Shown: piece after piece, positions 1 to 7,631 of the stretch | How positions within the stretch are numbered: the first letter of the stretch is position 1 | Layout: each line of letters begins with the position of its first letter | Assembly (NCBI GenBank): GCA_016185015.1 | Contig: JACPOI010000050.1 | Coordinates: forward strand, 16,123 to 80,122 | Source: Burkholderiales bacterium | Lineage (GTDB): Bacteria > Pseudomonadota > Gammaproteobacteria > Burkholderiales > Burkholderiaceae_C | Length of the DNA stretch: 64,000 nt | Direction of reading: 5' to 3' | Position numbers and translations under genes: made by a program | Notes under the pieces: generated by a model | The model's input: only the letters and a program-made list of their open reading frames with translations | Databases searched by the model: none | Told to the model about the DNA's origin: nothing

Positions 1-728
1 TCGGCGCGGTGGACACCGTGACACTGCGTCCCGACGGGCAGGTGGAAGTGGAGCTGGAGATCGATGCCGATTCGATGCGTTTCGTCACGCGTGACGCCGT
101 GATCGAACTTCGCAAGGAAGGCCTGGTCGGCTCAGCCGTGCTGGAAATCATGCCGGGGGCGGACCGCACGCGGCTGGCCGCCAATGGCGCCAAGCTCGCC
201 TTCACGCGCGCCGACGGCCTGACCGCCATGGCCAACAGCCTGCGCGACAAGATCCTGCCCATCCTGGGTGACATCAAGGTCATCACCGGCACGCTGGCCG
301 ACTCGCGCCAGGGTCTGCCCGCCACGCTGGGTCAGGTGCGTGAAGCCACGGCCTCACTCAACACCCTGCTCAAGACCGGCAACCAGCAACTCGGCGACGT
401 GGGGCAGGCCGCCACACGCGCTGTGGTCAAGGCCGAAGCCGGCCTGGTACAACTGGACAAGACACTTTCCACCGTCAACAACCGCCTGCCGGGTCTGCTG
501 GACAAGGCACAGGGCATCGTCGAGCACATCGAGAAGATCACCGCGGAGGCCGAGAGCACGGTGCCGCCGCTGCTGCAGGATGGCCGGGCTGTGGCGGGCG
601 ATGTGCGCGAGATCCTGACCGGTGCCAAGACGGCCTGGCCGATCAAGAACCTGGTGGAGGCGCCGGCCTCCTCCTCACTCAAGGCGGACAGCGATCCGCG
701 TGCGGAGGGCAGCCGTGCACCGCGCTGA
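1..728 (+). CDS. MCE-domain (MlaD-like) protein, 5' end outside window
   Basis: The reading frame is open from base 3, so the gene begins upstream of the window; the GTG at 9 is probably internal. The first ~50 visible residues are the end of an MCE domain, with the typical LVGSAVLEIMPG segment. They are followed by a long, mostly helical region rich in heptad-like L/V/A spacing. MCE proteins form periplasmic rings or tubes that ferry lipids between membranes with a MlaEF-type ABC transporter. A partner ATPase and permease would be expected just upstream, off-window. The next gene (a lipoprotein) overlaps by 14 bp, which indicates one operon. This gene is distinct from the mlaD at 47442. Family call is fairly firm; substrate unknown. 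Confidence 0.75.
   Translation, partial: GAVDTVTLRPDGQVEVELEIDADSMRFVTRDAVIELRKEGLVGSAVLEIMPGADRTRLAANGAKLAFTRADGLTAMANSLRDKILPILGDIKVITGTLADSRQGLPATLGQVREATASLNTLLKTGNQQLGDVGQAATRAVVKAEAGLVQLDKTLSTVNNRLPGLLDKAQGIVEHIEKITAEAESTVPPLLQDGRAVAGDVREILTGAKTAWPIKNLVEAPASSSLKADSDPRAEGSRAPR
704..709 (+). promoter_or_regulatory. Ribosome binding site deciding the lipoprotein start
   Basis: GGAGGG lies 5 nt before the GTG at 715. It supports that GTG as the true start of the lipoprotein gene rather than the in-frame ATG at 622. Confidence 0.6.
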
Positions 729-1551
729 ACCGTGGCGTTACGTCGCGCTGCTGGCCGTTGCGCTGCTGGCCGCTTGCGGCTCTTCCCCCAAGCCGCCGCC
801 CGAGCCGAGGCTGCGGGTGCAGGCCCAGGAACTGGAGAGCAGCGGTGCGCGACGCTACGCACAAGGCGACTACAGCGCGGCCGCCAGGCATTTTGCCGAG
901 GCCGCCCGGCTGCGCAGCAGTTTTGACGATGCGGCGGCCGCTTCGCGCAACCGGCTGCAGCAGGCCCAGGCCGAGCTGGCGCTGGGGCAGACACAGCAGG
1001 CGCTGGACCATGCCAGCCAGGTCACGGAAGCCCCGCTGCAGGTGCAGGCCCTGCTCCTTCAGGTGCAGGCCTTGCTCGCGCTGGAGCGTCGCGAGGCGGC
1101 GCAGTCCCGGTTGGCGCGTCTGACGGCTTTGTGCGAGGCGCGTTGCGTCGAACGTGGCCGGGTACAACTGCTGCAGGCACGCACAGCCTGGGCGCAAGGC
1201 CATGCCGCGCAGACAGTGACGCAGGCCGAAGCTGCCTTGCCGCTGCTGCGTGAGCAATCCGAGGAACGCGAAGTGGCCAACGCCTGGCGGCTGCTGGCCG
1301 CCGCACGGTTGGCGCAGGGTGAAGGCGCTGCCGCATTGCAGTCCGCACAGGCGGCGCTGGCCATCGACCGCCAGCTGGCGGTGCCGGAGAAGATCGCCCG
1401 CGACTGGCTGCTGATCGGCGACATCCAGCGCCGTGTAGCCCCTTCCGAGGCACGCATGGCCTACCAGCGCGCGCTTGCCGTGGCGCAGGCGGCTGGATTA
1501 AAAGAACTCGCCCAGCTTGCCGATCAGTCCATCAAGGAGACCCCACGATGA
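715..1551 (+). CDS. Repeat-containing (TPR-like) outer-membrane lipoprotein
   Basis: From the GTG at 715 the product is 278 residues. It opens with a lipoprotein signal peptide whose lipobox LLAAC puts the lipidated cysteine at residue 21. The remainder is alanine, glutamine and arginine-rich helical sequence with repeated pairs such as ARRYAQGDYSAAARHF and LALGQTQQALDHA, as in tetratricopeptide repeats. An upstream in-frame ATG at 622 would bury the signal peptide and lacks support. The gene overlaps the MCE gene by 14 bp and the next gene by 4 bp (ATGA). It is probably an accessory lipoprotein of the MCE system; no specific function is recognised. Confidence 0.7.
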   Translation: MHRAEPWRYVALLAVALLAACGSSPKPPPEPRLRVQAQELESSGARRYAQGDYSAAARHFAEAARLRSSFDDAAAASRNRLQQAQAELALGQTQQALDHASQVTEAPLQVQALLLQVQALLALERREAAQSRLARLTALCEARCVERGRVQLLQARTAWAQGHAAQTVTQAEAALPLLREQSEEREVANAWRLLAAARLAQGEGAAALQSAQAALAIDRQLAVPEKIARDWLLIGDIQRRVAPSEARMAYQRALAVAQAAGLKELAQLADQSIKETPR

Positions 1552-2405
1552 AAAAAAATGCCAGCCGCCTTCTCGTCGGTCTGCTCATGTGCTCGTTGCT
1601 GATGCCTGCACGCGCGCAGATGCCACCTGCGGCATCCGGTGCGCCGGCCGCGCCTGATGCAGGTAACTCGGAAGAGGTGCAGCCCAAGTTTTTCATCTGG
1701 GGTCTGTTGCTGAACATCGCCGTGAAGTTCGCCATGTCGGCGTTCACAGAGTGGCGTCAGAGCAAGCTGACCAATGATCTGTCGAATCCGATCAACTACA
1801 AGCAGTTGCTGTTCAATTCGGCCAAGTCCGGTTTTGTCTCGACTGTCGGTGGTGGCATCACCGGGCTCTTCGGTTTCAAGTCGGTGGGTGCCGAGGAAAA
1901 CACAGTGGCCGATCTGCCGACCAAGCCCATACAGATCGAGAACGGTCAACCCAACTACCAGGGCGCGCACGTGGCCATCGTCGCTTTCGACAAGGCTGGC
2001 GCCGTCACGGGGCTGCGGCCTGTGACCGCGGGGTTCCGTAGCGGAGACCGCATCAAGATCAAGCTGCTGCCGACCTTTGACGCGCTGATGGTCATCGAGA
2101 ACATCAACCCCCAAGGTGTGCGCAAGCAGATCTATCCGCCCAGCGCGAGTGAGGCGGTGGCGCTGAAGGCCGGTGTCGAGGTGCTGGCGCCGCTGGGGGC
2201 GGACCAGTTCTTCGAGTTTGCCGGCGTGACGGGCGACGAGCAACTGGTCATCACGCTGCGCGATCCTCGTGCTTCAGGTGCTGCCGAGTCCAAGGCAGAA
2301 GTCAGCCGCAAGGATGAGAACAACGGTTCCAGCTTCGTGCAGGAGACGCTGCCGGGTACCTACCCTGTCATTGCGCAATCACTCAAGTTGCGACACGAGC
2401 GCTGA
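1548..2405 (+). CDS. Exported DUF4384-like protein of unknown function
   Basis: The 285-residue product has a Sec signal peptide (KK at 2-3, hydrophobic core, cleavage predicted after ARA at residue 23). A glycine-rich apolar stretch follows around residues 98-115 (STVGGGITGLFGF). The region around residues 155-235 resembles the DUF4384 fold: a 'FRSGDRIKIKL' segment, then a 'VIENINPQGVRKQIYP' segment. DUF4384 domains often accompany caspase-like or signalling proteins. The start overlaps the upstream stop (ATGA), so it is the last gene of the MCE operon. It faces the CHAT gene across a palindromic repeat. The domain assignment is from memory of the family and is moderate. Confidence 0.6.
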   Translation: MKKNASRLLVGLLMCSLLMPARAQMPPAASGAPAAPDAGNSEEVQPKFFIWGLLLNIAVKFAMSAFTEWRQSKLTNDLSNPINYKQLLFNSAKSGFVSTVGGGITGLFGFKSVGAEENTVADLPTKPIQIENGQPNYQGAHVAIVAFDKAGAVTGLRPVTAGFRSGDRIKIKLLPTFDALMVIENINPQGVRKQIYPPSASEAVALKAGVEVLAPLGADQFFEFAGVTGDEQLVITLRDPRASGAAESKAEVSRKDENNGSSFVQETLPGTYPVIAQSLKLRHER

Positions 2406-2471
2406 CCCCGACGCCAGGGCTGTTCAACCGGGGACGCCGCGGATCTGGCTTGGCCAGTCCGCTGGCGTCGT

Positions 2472-2506
2472 CCCCCTGGGGGGAAGCCGCGTAGCGGCTC
2501 AGGGGG
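2472..2506. repeat. Palindromic intergenic repeat, likely bidirectional terminator
   Basis: Outer arms CCCCCT (2472-2477) and AGGGGG (2501-2506) enclose inner arms AGCCGC (2485-2490) and GCGGCT (2494-2499) with a 3-nt loop. It sits between two convergent genes, where a two-way terminator is expected. The sequence also resembles a palindrome I recall as common between genes of Comamonadaceae. No second copy was noticed in this window. Confidence 0.5.
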
Positions 2507-2512
2507 GTACCT

Positions 2513-5500
2513 TTATCTCCCCGGATCCCCATAAAGCGCATAAGGTGCCCAGAAGGCCGGGTGCGCATAAGCCATCACCGTGCGCCCCTGCCCATCGGTG
2601 GCCACATCCGTATCGATCAGATCGATCATCGCGCGGTTGAGCGCCTGCGCCCGGGTCAGTTGCGGATCCTTGGCATAACGCTCGAACAGATGCGTCACCA
2701 GCTCCCGGGCCGATACCGTCTCCACCGGCCAGTGCGTTGCCAGCACCGAACGCGCCCCCGCGTAGAAGAAGCCCCGGCCCAGGCCCGAGACCGCCTCCGC
2801 CCCCGTGCCGTCCGCTGCCGCCGTGTTACAGGCCGACAGCACCACCAGGTCCGCATCCAGAGACAGCTTGAGGATGTCCTCCAGCTTGAGCAGCCCGTCC
2901 GTGATCGCCTTGCCCGGTGCCGGCGAGAGCGCCAGCGCCGGCTGGTCCAGCCCCGGCAGATCCCCCGCCACCAGCCCGTGCGTCGCAAACGCCACAATGC
3001 GCCGCTGCTTCAGGTCACTGGCCAGCACGTTCTGCCGGTTGGCCTGGGCCCCGAAGAAGGTATCGCGCTTCAAGTCCGCCGCCATCGCCGTGGCAATCGC
3101 CGTGATCTCCTCGCGCGTGTCCGGCAAGGCCGTCAACGTCGGGGTCTCAGGCACAGCCGGCGGAGGCGCCACCGGTGCATCCGCACTGGTCTGGCTCTCA
3201 TCCCAGGCCGCGGTGCGCTTGATCTTCAGGTTACGCGTGCCTCGGGTACCACCCCCCTCGGTCTGCGAGCCGAAGTCTGGGTCCCCAAAGCCCACAAAGG
3301 GCGCGCGCTTGCCCTGGGAGGCCGGCAGCGCGCGCAGCGTCACCAAGGCACTGACCGAAGGCAGATAGGCCACCGCCACCTGGCGTGCCAGCCACGGCAC
3401 CTGGCGGTACTGCGACATCGGCAGACCGGGCGCCGCCTGGCCAGCCGGGGTAGGTCCGGTGGGCAGCAAGGAGAAGGGAATCTGCCCCAGCGTGTCATTG
3501 GCCACCACCAGCAAGGTGTCGGCCTGGGCCCAGGCACCCTGTACCGGGGCCAGCAGCTCCTGGTACAGGGCGGCACCCGCCTCCAGGTCGAAACGCAGCC
3601 GGTCCGGCGAGATGCCCGTGGTCAGGTCCACCGAATCGCGCAGGCGTTTGACCTGGGCGGCCACCCAATCGGGTTTCTGCGGGCTGAAGTGGAATCGCAG
3701 GTCCCCCTGGGGCCCCGTGGCCCAGACATAACTGCCCCCGGGGGTCACGTAGATGGAGAGCAGGGCCTCTTTGGGCTTGAGGGCCCGGCGGGCCGTGGCC
3801 AGGTTGGCCGGGCGGGGGTTGACCAGCTCGTCGTACTGGGGGAACTGGCGCCGGATCTCGGCCAGGTCGCGTAGCTGCTCCTTCTGCAAGTCGGCGATGC
3901 GCTGCTCCATGGCCTTGATGACCGTGGGCAGCTGCTGCTCGGGCGGGGCCGAGCGCTGGGTGATCAGGTTCTTGTAGACCGCCTGCAGCTCATCGTCGGC
4001 ATCCTGCACCTTCTTGATCCTGGCGCCCAGCTCGGGCGAGCCGGCGGCCGCGCGCAGGGCCGAGCCGGCCAGGGCCTTTTGCACGCTCTGCCAGCGCGCC
4101 ACATCGGCCACGCGGAAGGCCTCGGCCGTATCAGCCGCGCTGGGGCTGCCCTTGCTGCCCACCAGCACGATGAGGTACTCGTTGAGGATCAGGCGCAGCC
4201 GGGTGGTGCGCGCGATGCTGGCGTTCTGTTTGCCCACCACCTTGTCGGGGTCGGTCAGGATGGGAACCGCAGCGGCGAACTCCTTGCGAGCCTCATCGAC
4301 ACGGCCGGCGCGCTGCAGGGCCATGGCGCGGTAGGCGCGGGCCTCGGCGGTGTTGTAATGGCCGGGGCCGAAGTTGCGCGTGGTGTGGCGCAGCAGGTTG
4401 TCGCCGTCGCGCAGCGCGTCGTTGATGCGGCCGGCCAGGATGTAGGCGCGGATCGACAGCAGCGAGCCCTGGCCGAAACCTTCTTCGAGGCGGGTGTCGT
4501 CGCCGACCTTGGCGCGTATGGCGTCGTACAGGGCGACGGCCTCGTCGGCTCGGCCTGCGGCCGTCAGGGCATTGGCGAGGATGGTGCGGCCGTTCAGGCG
4601 CGCCGGGCTGGTTTCAGAGAAGCCGGCCTCCTGCAGGGCTCGGTCCGCCCACTGCGCCAGCACCGCAGCCTCGGCATGGCGACCGCGATTGGTGAAAACC
4701 AGCGACAGTGTCCAGAGTGCGCGACCCGTGATGAAGGAGTTGCGGCCGTTGAGTACCAGCGAACTCTTCAGGATCTCGCGCAGCAGCACCTCCGCTTCGT
4801 TCAGCCGCTGCTGCTGGATCAGCGCCCGGGCCAGGAAAAGACGCGTCGAATTGTTGCGCGTCTGGATCCGGTCCATGGGGATATCAAAGGGCAAATTCCT
4901 CTGATTGACTGCGTTGTATTCCGCGTTTCGTTCGCCCTGGCGGTTGGCGGCCAGATAGGCGCGTTCTGCCTCGTCGAGTTTGCCTTCACGCAAGAGCACG
5001 AAGCCGCGTGCGGTTTCGAGCAGACTCGAAAAGTGCGGAAGCCGCATGGCGAGCTGCGGCCGCCTGCTCAACTGCCGGTACAGCGCATCCGCCTTGCTCA
5101 GAGCCAGCCGTGCGCTGTCCAGATCGCCCAGATGGACGTAATTCGTGATGACATGAAAATACAGGGTCAGCAGCAGGGGAGGAAGCCGCTGGGATTTTTC
5201 CAGTTCAAGGGCCAGTTCAAGCGTGCTTTCCTGAGACGCCGCAACGCTTTTGGAGTACCAGAGACTGGTGGCATATTCAAACCGTATGCGCTGAAGGCCA
5301 CCCAAGGCCAACTCTTCCAGGTTGGCCTGGCGCGCGTAGGGCAGTGCGTTCCCCAGGTATTCGGTGCGCTTCTCGACTTGCTGCAATTCTTCGGCGATCA
5401 AGGCCTTTTTATGCCAGGCGCGCGCCAGGTCGGCAGGTGCCCCTTCGCCTGGCACGGGTTCCTCTAGCAGGGTGCGCAGTTCGTTGACACGTTGCTGGTC

Positions 5501-5692
5501 CGGCTTGTAGCTGCGCAACAGCAGGACCAGATCGGCAATGGTGGGGGGAGGCGTGCTAGCGGCCTCGTTCACCGGCGGTGCCTCCGGCGTCACCATCGCT
5601 GCTGGCGATCCATCGGGGCGGGGCTGCGCCCAACTGACGGGCAGGAGCAGGATCATCAGGGCGCTGGCAAGCAGGCGGTCTCGGATAGGCAT
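2513..5692 (-). CDS. Exported TPR-CHAT domain (caspase-like) protein
   Basis: The 1059-residue protein has an N-terminal signal peptide (RDR at residues 4-6, hydrophobic LLASALMILLLPVSWAQ). About 550 residues of tetratricopeptide-type helical repeats follow, then a coiled segment, and a C-terminal CHAT domain. The CHAT core shows both residues of a caspase-type dyad: His905 in FATHG and Cys955 in LSACNT, with the usual GARSVLATHWPV segment after. CHAT domains are clan CD cysteine protease relatives (established). The signal peptide implies action outside the cytoplasm, unlike CRISPR-associated TPR-CHAT proteins. It is convergent with the MCE/DUF4384 operon. Substrate unknown. Confidence 0.85.
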   Translation of the reverse strand: MPIRDRLLASALMILLLPVSWAQPRPDGSPAAMVTPEAPPVNEAASTPPPTIADLVLLLRSYKPDQQRVNELRTLLEEPVPGEGAPADLARAWHKKALIAEELQQVEKRTEYLGNALPYARQANLEELALGGLQRIRFEYATSLWYSKSVAASQESTLELALELEKSQRLPPLLLTLYFHVITNYVHLGDLDSARLALSKADALYRQLSRRPQLAMRLPHFSSLLETARGFVLLREGKLDEAERAYLAANRQGERNAEYNAVNQRNLPFDIPMDRIQTRNNSTRLFLARALIQQQRLNEAEVLLREILKSSLVLNGRNSFITGRALWTLSLVFTNRGRHAEAAVLAQWADRALQEAGFSETSPARLNGRTILANALTAAGRADEAVALYDAIRAKVGDDTRLEEGFGQGSLLSIRAYILAGRINDALRDGDNLLRHTTRNFGPGHYNTAEARAYRAMALQRAGRVDEARKEFAAAVPILTDPDKVVGKQNASIARTTRLRLILNEYLIVLVGSKGSPSAADTAEAFRVADVARWQSVQKALAGSALRAAAGSPELGARIKKVQDADDELQAVYKNLITQRSAPPEQQLPTVIKAMEQRIADLQKEQLRDLAEIRRQFPQYDELVNPRPANLATARRALKPKEALLSIYVTPGGSYVWATGPQGDLRFHFSPQKPDWVAAQVKRLRDSVDLTTGISPDRLRFDLEAGAALYQELLAPVQGAWAQADTLLVVANDTLGQIPFSLLPTGPTPAGQAAPGLPMSQYRQVPWLARQVAVAYLPSVSALVTLRALPASQGKRAPFVGFGDPDFGSQTEGGGTRGTRNLKIKRTAAWDESQTSADAPVAPPPAVPETPTLTALPDTREEITAIATAMAADLKRDTFFGAQANRQNVLASDLKQRRIVAFATHGLVAGDLPGLDQPALALSPAPGKAITDGLLKLEDILKLSLDADLVVLSACNTAAADGTGAEAVSGLGRGFFYAGARSVLATHWPVETVSARELVTHLFERYAKDPQLTRAQALNRAMIDLIDTDVATDGQGRTVMAYAHPAFWAPYALYGDPGR

Positions 5693-5805
5693 GGCAGGAG
5701 TGTTCCGGCAGTGGTGATGCTCGGACCATGATAGCCTGCATGCCAGACCGCTAAACTCTGCCGCAACTCAACGAGCGCGCAATCTTTCACGCACCGAGCT
5801 TCATC

Positions 5806-6972
5806 GTGTCCCGACTGTCGTTTTCCTGGCTGCATCGTTCCGCCGCCCGGCGCTGCTGGGCCGGCCTTGGGCTGTGCCTGCTACTGACAACCTTGGAGTG
5901 CTGGCGGCGTGCACCCGTGCCCGTCGCGCCCCAAGCCACCTGGCCGTCCGGGGCGCAGGCCACCACCGGTCGGCTGGTATTGCAGGCGGCGGGTCGTATC
6001 CCGATGCCGGTCAACACGCCGGCCGCACATGCCAGTACCCTACTGGCCATGCCACCAGACCATCCGGCGGCCGTACAGGCCTACTGGTTTGCCGGCTCGC
6101 GCGAGAGCGGGCCCGACGTGCAGATTGCCATGTCGCAATTCGATCGCGCCTCGCAGCAATGGGGTCCGGCCAGCTATGTCGTTAACCGTCATGCCGCTGG
6201 CGTGCAACTGGGGTTTGGCCTGCGACGGCTGGGCAACCCGGTGGCCTGGCGCGATGCGCAAGGCCGTATCCATCTCTTCGTGGTTGCCACCGGCCTGGGG
6301 GGCTGGGCGGCCGGGCGCATCCTGCAGTTGCGTCAGGACGCGCCCGGAGAGCCGTTCCAGTCGCTGCGTGTGCTGCCGCTGTCCTGGTTGTGGAACACCA
6401 GTCATCTGGTACGTGCCATGCCGCTACCGCTGGCCGATGGCGGCATGGTGCTGCCGGCGTATTTCGAGCTGGGTGCCAAGTACCCGATCGCGTTGCGCTT
6501 CGATACTGATGGCCGGTTCCGTGGCATGGTGCGCATGTCGCAGCGCCGCGATCTGCTGCAGCCCACGCTGCTGATGCGCAGTGAGACGCAATGGCTGGCT
6601 CTGATGCGCGACAACCGCCCTGAGCGCCGGCTGCGTGCTGCGCAGACAGAGGATGGCGGCCTGCACTGGCAAGACCTGCCTGATCCTGGCCTGGCGAATC
6701 CCGATGCGTCGGCAGTGGGAATCAGCTTGCAGCCTGGCGTGATGATGCTCGCGCATAACCCGCATGCAGAGTCGCGCGCGCAGCTGGCTTTGAGTCGGTC
6801 GAGCGACGGACTGCACTGGACCCAGCTGGACTTGCTGGCCCAAGGGGGTGAGCGCAGCGAATACTCCTATCCGTCCATGACCTGGGCGGACGGTAGCCTG
6901 TGGGTCAGCTACACCGAGCAGCGTCAGGCCATTGCGTGGCAACGCTTTATCTTTCTCCCGCCAGCACGCTGA
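5806..6972 (+). CDS. Sialidase-like (BNR/Asp-box) exported protein
   Basis: The 388-residue product starts at GTG and carries one N-terminal hydrophobic segment (about residues 15-30, signal or anchor). The rest reads as a beta-propeller. Two Asp-box motifs are visible, one with Asp283 and Trp288 (EDGGLHW) and one with Asp334 and Trp338 (SSDGLHW). Repeating phrases such as 'GNPVAWRDAQGRIHLF' also fit the exo-alpha-sialidase superfamily. Such propellers can be glycosidases or only sugar-binding proteins. I cannot place a full sialidase arginine triad with confidence. The downstream membrane protein follows after 11 bp, so the two are probably cotranscribed with roles in envelope glycans. Confidence 0.65.
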   Translation: MSRLSFSWLHRSAARRCWAGLGLCLLLTTLECWRRAPVPVAPQATWPSGAQATTGRLVLQAAGRIPMPVNTPAAHASTLLAMPPDHPAAVQAYWFAGSRESGPDVQIAMSQFDRASQQWGPASYVVNRHAAGVQLGFGLRRLGNPVAWRDAQGRIHLFVVATGLGGWAAGRILQLRQDAPGEPFQSLRVLPLSWLWNTSHLVRAMPLPLADGGMVLPAYFELGAKYPIALRFDTDGRFRGMVRMSQRRDLLQPTLLMRSETQWLALMRDNRPERRLRAAQTEDGGLHWQDLPDPGLANPDASAVGISLQPGVMMLAHNPHAESRAQLALSRSSDGLHWTQLDLLAQGGERSEYSYPSMTWADGSLWVSYTEQRQAIAWQRFIFLPPAR

Positions 6973-6983
6973 GTCACAGAACC

Positions 6984-7631
6984 ATGGAGCCGGACACCTT
7001 GCTATACGCCTTGTTATCGACACAGACGCCACTGCTGCCCGATCCGGTTACGTCCCGGCTCTACACGGCGCTGGCCTGGGGTTTAGTGCTGGCCTGGGGT
7101 GCGCTGTGGCTGCTACGGCAGTGCGGCGTGCGTGATCGCCGACTCCTGCTGGGCTTGCCGCTATTCCTCATGTTGTGGTGTCTGTGGCCTGGCGAGTGGT
7201 CACCGACCTTCTGGCTGCGCCTTGCTTTTCGTGCCCCCAGCTTGACGGCCAGTTTGCTGTGTACCTGGGCTCTGCTGGCGCATTCTCAGCCGCAGTCAGT
7301 CCGCTCCGCGCCGTTCGATGAGCTACGCGCCTGGGCGCTGGCACCAGCGTTCCTGGGCTGGGTATTGCTACTCGATACCTTTGCGCTCGCCCCCGAGAGT
7401 CTGTACGCCTGGGGCTTTGCGCCGTTGACCCTGGGGGCACTGGTGTTGCTAGGCCTGCTGCCTTGGTTGCTAGGGGGAGACCTGGGCCTGTCGATCCTGT
7501 GGTCGTCGGCGCTGGCACTTTACGTTCTGCTGCGCCTGCCCACAGGCAACGTCTGGGACGCGTTGCTTGATCCTTGGTTGTGGATCCTGTTGCAGGCCGA
7601 CTGGCTGCGGCGCAAGCTTCGGCGCGCCTAG
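6984..7631 (+). CDS. Hypothetical multi-pass membrane protein
   Basis: From the ATG at 6984 the product is 215 residues, with about six hydrophobic segments, many tryptophans and a basic C-terminus (LRRKLRRA). An upstream in-frame start at 6900 would run into the sialidase-like gene and is unlikely. I do not recognise a family. It follows the sialidase-like gene closely and converges with the glycosyltransferase gene. The two stop codons share the palindrome CTAG at 7628-7631, so there is no space between the genes. A role in envelope glycan metabolism is only a guess from position. Confidence 0.6.
   Translation: MEPDTLLYALLSTQTPLLPDPVTSRLYTALAWGLVLAWGALWLLRQCGVRDRRLLLGLPLFLMLWCLWPGEWSPTFWLRLAFRAPSLTASLLCTWALLAHSQPQSVRSAPFDELRAWALAPAFLGWVLLLDTFALAPESLYAWGFAPLTLGALVLLGLLPWLLGGDLGLSILWSSALALYVLLRLPTGNVWDALLDPWLWILLQADWLRRKLRRA

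Noticed and set aside
2561..5467. Long plus-strand frames opposite the CHAT gene
   Set aside because: The translations are Arg/Gly-rich shadows; the CHAT protein has a signal peptide and intact dyad on the other strand.
2513..5692. CRISPR-associated TPR-CHAT (craspase) system
   Set aside because: The protein carries a signal peptide, and no cas gene or CRISPR array is in the window.
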